Shown: positions 29,744 to 38,752 of the stretch, piece after piece
Layout: every line of letters starts with the position of its first letter
Position numbering within the stretch: the first letter of the stretch is position 1
From: an uncultured beta proteobacterium
Lineage (GTDB): Bacteria; Pseudomonadota; Gammaproteobacteria; Burkholderiales; Burkholderiaceae
Reading direction: 5' to 3'
NCBI GenBank assembly: GCA_903867305.1
Contig: CAIPQU010000045.1
Coordinates: 1-64,000, forward strand
Length of the DNA stretch: 64,000 nt
Translations under genes and position numbers: made by a program
The notes under the pieces: model-generated
Told to the model about the DNA's origin: nothing
The model's input: the letters and a program-made list of their open reading frames with translations, nothing else
Databases searched by the model: none

Positions 29744-31378
29744 TTGAATACCTCCAAACTCACCATCGCTCTTGCGCAATGCAATTTTTTACTTGGTGAC
29801 TTAAAAGGTAATTCAGAAAAAATTGTTGAACAAGCGAAGCTGGCAGCTTCTGCAGGTGCTCAAGTTCTTGTTACCCCAGAACTATCTCTGACTGGATATC
29901 CTCCTGAGGATCTCCTTTTCAGAGAAGCTTTCTTGAAAGACGTGGAAACTCAGTTAGAACAGCTTCGTTTAGCGCTGGCTGAGTTCAAAGATCTGCATGT
30001 GGTGGTAGGCCATCCTCAACGTGCCGAGCTGAATGATCAACTCAAACTTTTTAATCAAGCCACCGTATTTTGCCAAGGCCAACTGGTGGCCTCTTATTCC
30101 AAACAGTTTTTACCCAACTCGGAAGTGTTTGATGAAGTACGCTACTTCGCCCCGGGTAATCAACCCTGTGTATTTGAAGTTGCTGGAGTTCGGCTAGGTC
30201 TCATTATCTGTGAGGATGCCTGGCACTCTGGCCCCGCAATGCAAGCGAAACAAGCTGGTGCTGAACTTTTAATTATTCCAAATGCTTCGCCATTTCATAT
30301 GGATAAGATGCAACTACGGCAAGACGTGATTAAAGCCCAATCAGTTCAATTACAAATACCAGCCATCTATGTCAACTTAGTTGGTGGGCAAGATGAATTA
30401 ATTTTTGATGGTGCATCTTTCGCACTCAACGCCGCTGGGGAAATGATTCATCTTGCGCCACAGTTTGTTGAACACCTGAGCTTCGTGACGTATGCCAATC
30501 ATCAACTGGAAAAAGGAGTGATTGCTCCAACATTCAGCCTTGAAAAACAAGTCTATGACGCCCTCGTTTTAGGTGTCAAAGACTACATAGGTAAAAACGG
30601 ATTTCCTGGAGCGATTCTCGGCTTATCCGGTGGCGTTGACTCAGCACTGGTTCTCGCCATCGCGGTGGACGCTATTGGTGCTGACCGCGTGCGTGCTGTG
30701 ATGATGCCATCACGCTATACCGCTGACATCTCTTGGATAGATGCTAAAGAAATGGCTCATCGTCTTGGTGTGCAGTACGATGAAATTCCAATTGCTCCAA
30801 TGTTTGACGCCTTTGAATCAACCCTTGCAAAAGAATTTGCTGGGCTTTCTCCTGATGCAACTGAAGAAAATATTCAAGCTCGTGTGCGGGGAACGTTGCT
30901 GATGGCACTATCCAATAAATCTGGTCGTATTGTTCTTACGACCGGCAATAAGAGTGAAATGGCCGTTGGTTATTGCACACTTTACGGAGATATGGCGGGT
31001 GGTTTTGCTGTGATTAAAGACGTTGTAAAAACCCTTGTTTATCGCCTTTGTTATTATCGTAATGGTATATCGTCGGTAATTCCTGAACGTATTATTACCC
31101 GCCCCCCTTCCGCAGAACTTCGTCCTGATCAAAAAGACCAAGATAGCTTGCCACCTTATGACATCTTAGATGCGATCCTAGAAAACTATATGGAGAAAGA
31201 TGTTCCGATCGAAAAGCTGTTAAATGCTGGATTTTTGAAAGATGATGTTGAAAAAGTCACACGTTTGATCAAAATTAATGAATATAAACGTAGGCAATCT
31301 CCCATAGGTGTCAGGATTACTCAACGCGCCTTTGGTCGCGACTGGAGATATCCAATTACTTCCAAATATCGCGGTTAA
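29744..31378 (+). CDS. nadE: Glutamine-dependent NAD+ synthase
   Basis: This enzyme converts deamido-NAD+ to NAD+ using ATP and ammonia released from glutamine. It has 544 aa. The N-terminal carbon-nitrogen hydrolase domain has its catalytic Glu in TPELSLTGYPPEDL, a Lys in SKQFLPN and a Cys in LIICEDAW. The C-terminal synthetase domain has the ATP pyrophosphatase P-loop GLSGGVDSAL. The start codon is TTG; no upstream ATG is in frame, and MNTSKLTIALAQCNF matches the family start. It lies 27 bp after ppa and before glnB. Confidence 0.95.
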   Translation: MNTSKLTIALAQCNFLLGDLKGNSEKIVEQAKLAASAGAQVLVTPELSLTGYPPEDLLFREAFLKDVETQLEQLRLALAEFKDLHVVVGHPQRAELNDQLKLFNQATVFCQGQLVASYSKQFLPNSEVFDEVRYFAPGNQPCVFEVAGVRLGLIICEDAWHSGPAMQAKQAGAELLIIPNASPFHMDKMQLRQDVIKAQSVQLQIPAIYVNLVGGQDELIFDGASFALNAAGEMIHLAPQFVEHLSFVTYANHQLEKGVIAPTFSLEKQVYDALVLGVKDYIGKNGFPGAILGLSGGVDSALVLAIAVDAIGADRVRAVMMPSRYTADISWIDAKEMAHRLGVQYDEIPIAPMFDAFESTLAKEFAGLSPDATEENIQARVRGTLLMALSNKSGRIVLTTGNKSEMAVGYCTLYGDMAGGFAVIKDVVKTLVYRLCYYRNGISSVIPERIITRPPSAELRPDQKDQDSLPPYDILDAILENYMEKDVPIEKLLNAGFLKDDVEKVTRLIKINEYKRRQSPIGVRITQRAFGRDWRYPITSKYRG

Positions 31379-31800
<422 letters not shown>

Positions 31801-31802
31801 GA

Positions 31803-32411
31803 TTACCTTCTAACCTTTTTAGCGGCTGGTCGAGCTGCTTTTTTTGCGGTCGGTCTCGTTGCTTTTTTCACTACAGGTGATTTTTTAGACATCTCAGCAG
31901 CTTTTTTTGCTACCTGATCAACTTGATGTTCTGCGTTTTCTAAAGCGTGATCAACCATCTTACGACCTTCTTTATAGACTTTAGCTCCAGCATCAGTCAC
32001 ATCCTTAACTAACTTGGATAACTCAGCACCTCCCATTGGCATCTTTTTCGCAGCTTGGTCAACATAATCATTTAAAGCTTCGCGCGCTTTTTCAAGGTGC
32101 CTATTGACATCTTCAGATGTTTCTTTACTGACTTGTTTGATAATGCCCTTAACTTTATTTTGGTAGGCGGTCATTCGGTTCACTGCATCATGTGTTGCCT
32201 TCGCCTGACTTTCCTTCAGGGCTGCAAAATCACTTTTAGCAGTTAACTTTGCTAAATCCATGGCATGATCCATGTTTGCTTTTAATTCTTGAACATGATG
32301 CTCACTTATTTGCTTTGCAGCCTCCATTAACTTGTGTGAAATGGCAAATAACTCTTTAGCCTTTTCGGTACTCCACGGCTTAAAATCATCTTGGCTCATC
32401 TTTATCTCCAA
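31803..32411 (-). CDS. Phasin-family protein with basic Lys/Ala-rich tail
   Basis: This is a polyhydroxyalkanoate granule-associated phasin (202 aa). Residues about 5-155 are a long amphipathic helical phasin domain with few prolines. Residues about 172-202 are a histone H1-like tail of repeated KKA/R/P units (KKATRPTAKKAARPAAKK). The combination resembles PhaF-type phasins, which coat granules and bind DNA to segregate them. Single gene, convergent with glnB. No PHA synthase is in the window. DNA binding by the tail is inferred from composition. Confidence 0.85.
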   Translation of the reverse strand: MEIKMSQDDFKPWSTEKAKELFAISHKLMEAAKQISEHHVQELKANMDHAMDLAKLTAKSDFAALKESQAKATHDAVNRMTAYQNKVKGIIKQVSKETSEDVNRHLEKAREALNDYVDQAAKKMPMGGAELSKLVKDVTDAGAKVYKEGRKMVDHALENAEHQVDQVAKKAAEMSKKSPVVKKATRPTAKKAARPAAKKVRR

Positions 32412-32504
32412 TAGGTTTGGTGAATGTGAACTACCTTTACATACATGCTTTCTCTTACCCCCCTATATTAGCTCTTTCCTGTAAGACATTACAATACTAA
32501 GAAC

Positions 32505-33398
32505 ATGTTATTTGCAGATACCCCTTCAAAACGCAGAATTGGCATTATTCTTGGTTCTTTGGTGACAGTTTGTTTTTCTATCCTAGAAACCGCTGGAAAA
32601 TGGCTCTCTACCCATACCCCTTTAATTGAAATTGTCTGGACGCGTTTCGCTATCGCTGCTGTCATCGCAATTACGATGATGTTTTATCGTGGGAAAATAA
32701 ATGAGTTTTTGCAAGAAGATTTTCGAATACAGTTTCTTCGTGCCGTCATGATGACCTCTATGACTTATTTGAGTTTTGCAGGTCTAAAACACCTCCAATT
32801 AGCACAAGCTAATTCCATTCAATTTTCTACGCCGATCATTATTGCTTTGATTAGTTCCTATTTTTTAAAAGAAAAACTCACTATCAATAAATGGATTGCT
32901 ATTATTGGAGGCTTTTTAGGGGTCCTGATCATCTTGGACCCACTGGGTCAACACTTTCATCCTGCCATGTTTTTTATTCTTGCGCAAGCAACTATTTTTG
33001 CTCTATTTAATATTCTGACTCGGAAGATGGCAAGCACTTCTAGCCCCGATATGACGATTGTATATTCAACAGTTTTGCCGACCCTATTTTTGGCTCCTTT
33101 TGCATGGGATCAATGGCAAAAACCAACTCAACATATCGATTATTTGCTTTTTATCGTAGTTGGACTTTTTGGATTTTTAGGACACTATCTGTTAGCTACC
33201 GCCTATCGGTATGCAAAACCAACCACCATCTCGCCTTTTTTCTACCAACAAATTATCTATATGGTTTTTTTAGGTTGGCTGGTTTTTGATCAGGTGCCTA
33301 ACTTGAATGTTTTAATTGGAGCTATGATTGTGATAGCTTGCGGCTTATATTTATTATTTATGGAAAATCGGCAAACAAAAAATGAACGCACTGAATAA
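32505..33398 (+). CDS. DMT-superfamily (EamA) transporter
   Basis: This is an inner-membrane drug/metabolite transporter with ten predicted membrane segments in two EamA repeats (297 aa). The first repeat contains FAGLKHLQLAQANSIQFSTPII, typical of the family. The substrate is unknown. Its 3' end overlaps the start of the following SDR gene by 17 bp, so the two are probably translated together. Confidence 0.88.
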   Translation: MLFADTPSKRRIGIILGSLVTVCFSILETAGKWLSTHTPLIEIVWTRFAIAAVIAITMMFYRGKINEFLQEDFRIQFLRAVMMTSMTYLSFAGLKHLQLAQANSIQFSTPIIIALISSYFLKEKLTINKWIAIIGGFLGVLIILDPLGQHFHPAMFFILAQATIFALFNILTRKMASTSSPDMTIVYSTVLPTLFLAPFAWDQWQKPTQHIDYLLFIVVGLFGFLGHYLLATAYRYAKPTTISPFFYQQIIYMVFLGWLVFDQVPNLNVLIGAMIVIACGLYLLFMENRQTKNERTE

Positions 33399-34140
33399 AG
33401 TAGCTTTAATCACCGGCGCAGGGACAGGTATTGGTAAAGCCTGTGCTTTGAAACTTCTCAAAAATAACTATCAGGTAGTCTTGGTCGGTCGCCGCATAGA
33501 GCTATTAGAGGCTGTAATCAATGACCATCATATCGACCCTCAACAAGCGATGGCCTATAGCTTAGATATTAGTCAAGCTGATCAAGTAAAAGCCTTATTT
33601 TCTAGCATCAAAGAACGCTTTGGGCGCTTGGATGTGCTTTTTAATAATGCGGGTCGTGGAACACCGATCATGCCCTTTGATGAAATTCCATTCGAGATGT
33701 GGCAAGCCACTGTTGGAACAAATTTAACCGGTACTTTTCTGTGTGCCCAGGCAGCTTTTAAAATGATGCGTGAACAAACGCCCCAAGGTGGTCGCATCAT
33801 CAATAATGGCTCGATTTCCGCGCATGCACCACGACCTTTCTCAGCCCCTTACACAAGTACAAAACACGCCATCACGGGTTTAACGAAATCGATCTCCCTC
33901 GATGGACGCCCCTATAACATCGCCTGCGGCCAAATTGATATTGGTAATGCGGCGACAGAAATGACGGATCGTATGGCAAGTGGCATTATTCAAGCCAATG
34001 GCTCGATCGCAGCAGAGGATCGAATGCCGGTTGATGAAGTAGCCAATGCGGTCTTGCAGATGAGTGAACTACCACTGGCAACAAATATTCTGTTTATGAC
34101 CATTATGGCTACCAAAATGCCGCTAGTTGGCCGCGGATAA
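33382..34140 (+). CDS. Short-chain dehydrogenase/reductase
   Basis: This NAD(P)-dependent SDR oxidoreductase has 252 aa. The cofactor motif TGAGTGIGKA is at the N-terminus, NNAG is the structural motif, and the catalytic Ser lies in NGSISAHAP with YTSTKHA supplying Tyr and Lys. Cytoplasmic; substrate unknown. The start overlaps the DMT transporter gene, which suggests that the transported compound and the oxidised or reduced one may be related. That is inference. Confidence 0.92.
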   Translation: MNALNKVALITGAGTGIGKACALKLLKNNYQVVLVGRRIELLEAVINDHHIDPQQAMAYSLDISQADQVKALFSSIKERFGRLDVLFNNAGRGTPIMPFDEIPFEMWQATVGTNLTGTFLCAQAAFKMMREQTPQGGRIINNGSISAHAPRPFSAPYTSTKHAITGLTKSISLDGRPYNIACGQIDIGNAATEMTDRMASGIIQANGSIAAEDRMPVDEVANAVLQMSELPLATNILFMTIMATKMPLVGRG

Positions 34141-34157
34141 GATCCTTCAAAAAAAAT

Positions 34158-34181
34158 CCTCAAGTGATTATCATTTTGAGG
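34158..34181. terminator. Possible stem-loop after the SDR gene
   Basis: A CCTCAA...TTGAGG stem with additional G-T and A-T pairs inside is preceded by a run of A's. It could terminate minus-strand transcripts (T-tract on that strand) or form the 3' end of the SDR mRNA. Moderate stability only. Confidence 0.35.
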
Positions 34182-34225
34182 GATAATATAAATTCTGAGA
34201 AATTTGAAGTTCTAAAGGAATCATC

Positions 34226-34363
34226 ATGAATGAGTGGCACGGCGAGTCTAAAGAAGTTATCAATAAAAAAGTCATCACTTTGATTGTGATGTTTGCAGTA
34301 GCAACATGCTTAGCAATCTTATTTGCTTTGACTGCAGCTCACATAGGTTATGTTTTCGGCTAA
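34226..34363 (+). CDS. Small single-span membrane protein, 45 aa
   Basis: This 45-codon ORF is absent from the ORF track because of its length. It has an AAGGA ribosome site 7-8 nt before the ATG. The product begins with a charged stretch (MNEWHGESKEVINKK) and continues with one membrane helix of about 25 residues ending in HIGYVFG. This N-in single-span layout and the good translation start make it a plausible real gene. Function unknown. Convergent with the DUF2798 gene, leaving 3 bp. Confidence 0.6.
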   Translation: MNEWHGESKEVINKKVITLIVMFAVATCLAILFALTAAHIGYVFG

Positions 34364-34366
34364 AAA

Positions 34367-34612
34367 CTAATGAGATTTGGGGTGGCTTGACTGCCACCAT
34401 CGAATCAATCGACCCGAGATGTTGAGTGATAAAGGCCGATAAACAATAATACAAAAGACAACGATGGGGAAAACCAATGGCCAAAGGTCAAGCCATTGGT
34501 GTAAAAATGCCATCCTCAACCCATTGAAATATAGACTAATACAAAATGTCACTGTCATAGACATAAAAAAACCCATGACAATGGCGAACATGATGGCTGC
34601 AGAGGTGAACAT
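34367..34612 (-). CDS. DUF2798-family small membrane protein
   Basis: This 81-aa protein has two hydrophobic helices (about residues 3-30 and 42-62), matching the pattern of DUF2798 proteins in proteobacteria (FAIVMGFFMS near the start and WPLVFPIVV in the second helix). Probably in the inner membrane. Function unknown. It may share the minus-strand direction of the downstream ybiB-nasA block only by chance, as it lies after the end of that operon. Confidence 0.65.
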   Translation of the reverse strand: MFTSAAIMFAIVMGFFMSMTVTFCISLYFNGLRMAFLHQWLDLWPLVFPIVVFCIIVYRPLSLNISGRLIRWWQSSHPKSH

Positions 34613-34651
34613 AACTTTCTTCCACGAATAAGATTTGGCTATTATCCCCCA

Positions 34652-35551
34652 CTAAATACAATGCTCATCTAAAAGCTCCGCCTGCTTCAAAACTGCAAAG
34701 GGCATTTTTTCTTGACCAGCAATCACCCTTTGCACAAATTCCACATGTCCCTCTAGGCTTAAACCAGATACATTTTCTGCATCATCAAATCGATATTCGG
34801 AAGACTTGTAAGCAAATTGTCCCTGCTTTAAAAATGTGAGCTCTGGTAAGCGCACGAGAGAGCTTGTCGGTTCACCTTCATGACCTCTCATTAAAACAAC
34901 ATTCGATTTAAAAATAGCAAAATACTCCTCCAATATTTTTGGATACTCTGGATGAGTGTAATTCGCAACTTGCCACGTATTTTGACTAACGGGGCTCATG
35001 AGTTTTGCTAGTACATGGCCAGAATTTCGTAACCCTAATTGATCACGAATATCTAAAACAGCCTGTAATGCAGGACAAAATGTGGAAAGTGGTACGAAGA
35101 TGGGTAATTGATCATGCAGCAGCGCTTCATTGCATGGGTGGATGTGAATCGGCCAATTTAATTGTTGAAAGATCTCATATGTACTAACTCGGTCAGGCGC
35201 TCTCATCACTCCTTGAACAATAACCAAAAATCCTAACTTGGATAATTGCAGGGCGAGTAATGGCGTCAAATTCATGTGTTTTCTAGAACCGTTATAGGAG
35301 GGCAACACAATGGTTCGACGTTGATAAGTATCCAGCGTTTTGAGATGCAAGGAAATAGCATCCATAAATCCAGCTAACTCTTCTGCCGTTTCACCTTTCA
35401 TGCGCATCGCAATACAAAAGGCACCTAACTCAAGCTGAGAAATCTCTTTGGATAAAATCTGAGAAAAAAAGAACTTCGCCTGAACTCTCGTTAAGTCCGA
35501 GGATCCTTTAACTCCCCGACCAATTTGGCGAATGATTGAGCTAATGCTCAT
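34652..35551 (-). CDS. ybiB: YbiB/TrpD2-like glycosyltransferase-fold protein
   Basis: This 299-aa protein is related to anthranilate phosphoribosyltransferase (helical N-terminal domain with LSKEISQLELGAFCIAMRMKGE, then an alpha/beta domain). It belongs to the TrpD2/YbiB group, which in E. coli binds nucleic acid rather than making tryptophan. The PRPP-binding glycine motif of true TrpD is replaced by LPSYNGSRKHMNLTP. It overlaps the nitrate reductase gene by 4 bp. A ybiB gene at the end of a nas operon is a recurring arrangement in beta- and gammaproteobacteria as I recall, but its role there is unknown. Confidence 0.78.
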   Translation of the reverse strand: MSISSIIRQIGRGVKGSSDLTRVQAKFFFSQILSKEISQLELGAFCIAMRMKGETAEELAGFMDAISLHLKTLDTYQRRTIVLPSYNGSRKHMNLTPLLALQLSKLGFLVIVQGVMRAPDRVSTYEIFQQLNWPIHIHPCNEALLHDQLPIFVPLSTFCPALQAVLDIRDQLGLRNSGHVLAKLMSPVSQNTWQVANYTHPEYPKILEEYFAIFKSNVVLMRGHEGEPTSSLVRLPELTFLKQGQFAYKSSEYRFDDAENVSGLSLEGHVEFVQRVIAGQEKMPFAVLKQAELLDEHCI

Positions 35552-38409
35552 GCTAAAGCACCACTGATTCCTTTAACTTGATGTAAATACGTTTGAATAA
35601 TTTTTTTCACCTCAGGTTTACATGATCCACAATTCGTCCCACATTGAGTATTATCCTGAACCAATTTAAAACCTACTTCTAAATCTGTGGGATTCAACTT
35701 TTGAAGGGTTTGTTGTATTTTATCCTCAGTAATATTGAAACAGTTACAAATGGGACGCCCCATGATTTGAACCGCTATGGGTGGTTTTTTGGTCGGCGCT
35801 AAAACTAATCGACCGAGGGAGCTTGGATCGATTTCTTGTTCAAGATAGGCCCTTAACCATGGCAAGCTCTGTAATTGCTCTTTTGTCCCAGACATCATCA
35901 CTGCTTTGAGTGTACTTTGGATACGAACCATTCTCATTGATCCTAAACGGGTATCTTGATAACCCATGACTGCAGGATCTGAACTCGTTAGCCGAAAAAG
36001 TTGTGCCACGCGATCGATCGTAGATAAGACATGTTGATCTTTCTTTACATAGGGATTTTCTTCATTTGCTGCTCTAAAAAAAATGCCAATGTCATCTTGA
36101 TCTTGCTCTCTTCCAAACATGCTGGCATAAGCACTACCAAAATTGACATAGAGTTGTTTTAACTCTTCAAAAATGGATAGTGCTTGATCTTTTGGAAAAT
36201 AAGCAAAAGCCACAAAATGCCAAGGCAAATAGGCTTTTAGAATCTTCACGGGTGCATACTTTAGTTCAGGCTGCTCAGATATCGGATCAAACACTGGTGA
36301 AGTTAAACCATTGACACCCTTGCCAAAGGATTTGCCGGAATTGCCTGAAATAAACTCTGAGCCCCAATGCATCGGAATAAAGACCTGTGATGTTCTTACA
36401 TCCTCAGATATTTTGATGGGGAATGTCTCACTGCCCTGATGACTCGTAATATGTGCCAAGTCACCATCCTCCATCATCAATCGACTCGCATCTTTTGCCG
36501 ATATTTCCATATAAGGTTCTGGCGCGTGTGCAAATAAAGTTCCCAGAAGTCCTGTTCGACTCATTCCATGCCACTGATCGCGCAATCTGCCAGTATTGAG
36601 TGTAAAAGGATATCTAGCGCTCACAGATTGAAGTGGTTCTGAATACCCAGCCCCCACAAATTGAGCTTTCCCGGAGGGCGTCGGATAAATACCATCTGTG
36701 TAAAGTCTTTTTTTACCAGATGATGCTCCTTGCGGCATCGGCCATTGTTGAGGACCTTGTTGCTCCAGAATTTCATAAGTAAGACCAGTAATATCCAAAT
36801 CACGGCCTCTAGTTGAATCCCGATGTTCATTCCAGATCTCTTCTACCGTTTGATATGGAAATAATGTTGCCACATCATCTAAGCTTCTCTTAGGGAGCAC
36901 TTTTTCTAGGAGCCTTGCGACTCCCAATGCAATTTCCCAATCATGCTTTGATTGCCCAAATGGTGGAATCGCTGGCCTTACTAGAGAAATCCTACGCTCA
37001 GAATTAGTGACAGTACCAATTTTTTCTGCCCAAGTGGTGGCAGGTAAAAGTACGTCTGCATATTGACATGTGGCAGTATTTTTAAAGGCCTCTTGCACAA
37101 CAACAAATTCTGCATGTTGTAAGGCTTCATGAATATGGTTTTGATTGGGCATTGATTGTGCAGGATTTGTACAAACAATCCATATAGCTTTTAATTTTTT
37201 GGATCGTAAAGCTTCAAACATCGGTACTGCAGTTAAGCCTGGCTGATCAGGGACGCTCACCACCCCCCAAAATTTTGCTACTTCATCCCTATCCTGAGGA
37301 CTTTTGAGATTGCGATGCGCTGATAGTAGATTCGCGAGTCCACCAACTTCTCGCCCACCCATGGCGTTCGGTTGACCCGTTAGTGAAAATGGGCCTGCGC
37401 CAGGTTTTCCAATCTGTCCTGTGGCGAGGTGCAAATTAACTAAGGTACTATTTTTTGCTGTGCCTGATGATGATTGATTAAGTCCCTGACAATACAACGA
37501 TAAAGTGGCCGGTGATTGAGCAAATAACTCACTCGCTAAATATAGGTCTTGTTCAGTAATTCCACAAATTTGTGCGACAGCTTTGGGAGTGTAATCACGC
37601 ACAACATTTTTCAGTGCATCAAAACCCTCGGTATAAGCTTCAATATACTTCGTATCAAGCCAATTCTCCCACATCATAATATTTAACATCCCATGATGCA
37701 AAGCAACGTCTGTTCCAGGAGTAATTTGGAGATGCAAATCAGCTTCAGCGGCCGTGGTCGTTTTACGAGGATCGACAACGATCACTTTTAACTTTGGATT
37801 GTTCGATTTCGCAAGCTCTATTCGGCGATATAAAATGGGATGTGCATAGGCCGTATTGGATCCTGTGATAAAAATCAATTGTGCATGATCAATATCTTCA
37901 TAACATGCTGGTGGAGCATCCATTCCAAGTGTCTGCTTATATCCCGCTACTGCACTAGACATACATAATCTTGAATTCGTATCAATATTATTGGTACCGA
38001 TTAATCCTTTGGCTAGTTTGTTAAAAATGTAATAGTCTTCAGTCAATAGTTGTCCTGAGACATAAATTCCGACAGAGTCAGGACCGTGCTCTAGAATCGT
38101 TTTAGCAAACTGATCAGCCACCGTTTGAAAAGCTTGTTCCCAAGTGATGGGTAGGCCTAAGGCTTTGGGATTTTCTTTTCGATCACGACGCAGTATCGGA
38201 TGACCTACTCGCGTTTGCGTTTGTAAGTGCGGAGCTGCTGTTAAGTGAAGTGTGGAGCCTTTCGTACACAATTGCCCAAAATTGGCAGGATGTTCAGGAT
38301 CGCCACGTACTCCAATGATTTTTTCAATTCCTTGAGCATTTTTTTCAGACTCAACAATGACGCCACACCCTACCCCACAATACGGGCATGTTGTTTTAGT
38401 TTCACGCAT
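35548..38409 (-). CDS. nasA: Assimilatory nitrate reductase catalytic subunit
   Basis: This cytoplasmic molybdopterin enzyme reduces nitrate to nitrite. It has 953 aa. The N-terminal [4Fe-4S] cluster uses Cys8, Cys11, Cys15 and Cys48 (CPYCGVGC). The bis-MGD domains follow, including SRLCMSSAVAGYKQTLG and the C-terminal dinucleotide-binding region (LNTGRLRDQWHGMSRTG). Residues about 720-880 form an extra region of uncertain fold, and a BFD-like [2Fe-2S] domain (CNCF...CGTNCGSC) ends the protein. The long C-terminal extension would accept electrons, and no separate NasB-type reductase gene is seen. It overlaps nirD by 8 bp and ybiB by 4 bp. Confidence 0.93.
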   Translation of the reverse strand: MRETKTTCPYCGVGCGVIVESEKNAQGIEKIIGVRGDPEHPANFGQLCTKGSTLHLTAAPHLQTQTRVGHPILRRDRKENPKALGLPITWEQAFQTVADQFAKTILEHGPDSVGIYVSGQLLTEDYYIFNKLAKGLIGTNNIDTNSRLCMSSAVAGYKQTLGMDAPPACYEDIDHAQLIFITGSNTAYAHPILYRRIELAKSNNPKLKVIVVDPRKTTTAAEADLHLQITPGTDVALHHGMLNIMMWENWLDTKYIEAYTEGFDALKNVVRDYTPKAVAQICGITEQDLYLASELFAQSPATLSLYCQGLNQSSSGTAKNSTLVNLHLATGQIGKPGAGPFSLTGQPNAMGGREVGGLANLLSAHRNLKSPQDRDEVAKFWGVVSVPDQPGLTAVPMFEALRSKKLKAIWIVCTNPAQSMPNQNHIHEALQHAEFVVVQEAFKNTATCQYADVLLPATTWAEKIGTVTNSERRISLVRPAIPPFGQSKHDWEIALGVARLLEKVLPKRSLDDVATLFPYQTVEEIWNEHRDSTRGRDLDITGLTYEILEQQGPQQWPMPQGASSGKKRLYTDGIYPTPSGKAQFVGAGYSEPLQSVSARYPFTLNTGRLRDQWHGMSRTGLLGTLFAHAPEPYMEISAKDASRLMMEDGDLAHITSHQGSETFPIKISEDVRTSQVFIPMHWGSEFISGNSGKSFGKGVNGLTSPVFDPISEQPELKYAPVKILKAYLPWHFVAFAYFPKDQALSIFEELKQLYVNFGSAYASMFGREQDQDDIGIFFRAANEENPYVKKDQHVLSTIDRVAQLFRLTSSDPAVMGYQDTRLGSMRMVRIQSTLKAVMMSGTKEQLQSLPWLRAYLEQEIDPSSLGRLVLAPTKKPPIAVQIMGRPICNCFNITEDKIQQTLQKLNPTDLEVGFKLVQDNTQCGTNCGSCKPEVKKIIQTYLHQVKGISGALA

Positions 38410-38752
38410 AACTCTGTAGTTCAGATCGCATAAAAAACACCATACCCTTTTGAACTTGCGTCGTAAATGTTTTTACACATCCTTGATCTGGAGCTTGAGC
38501 ACAACCATCACCTAACTGTATGTTCCATGCATGCAGTGGGCATGTGACAGTTTTTCCATGAACAATCCCCTGAGATAAAGGTCCCCCTTTATGTGGGCAC
38601 TGATCTAATACAGCAAATATTTGGTCATTCTCTACTTTAAATATGGCGATCTGACCCACAGGAGCTTGAAAAACTCGTGAGCCTAATGAGGGTATTTCTT
38701 CGACCGATAAAATCTCAACCCAATCCGTCAAAGTAGATGATGAACTAGACAT
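38402..38752 (-). CDS. nirD: Nitrite reductase [NAD(P)H] small subunit
   Basis: This Rieske-like small subunit of assimilatory nitrite reductase has 116 aa. It retains a full Rieske ligand set, Cys52-His54 (CPHKG) and Cys71-His74 (CPLH), whereas some NirD proteins have lost the cluster. Overlaps nirB (8 bp) and nasA (8 bp), consistent with tight translational coupling. Confidence 0.92.
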   Translation of the reverse strand: MSSSSSTLTDWVEILSVEEIPSLGSRVFQAPVGQIAIFKVENDQIFAVLDQCPHKGGPLSQGIVHGKTVTCPLHAWNIQLGDGCAQAPDQGCVKTFTTQVQKGMVFFMRSELQSYA

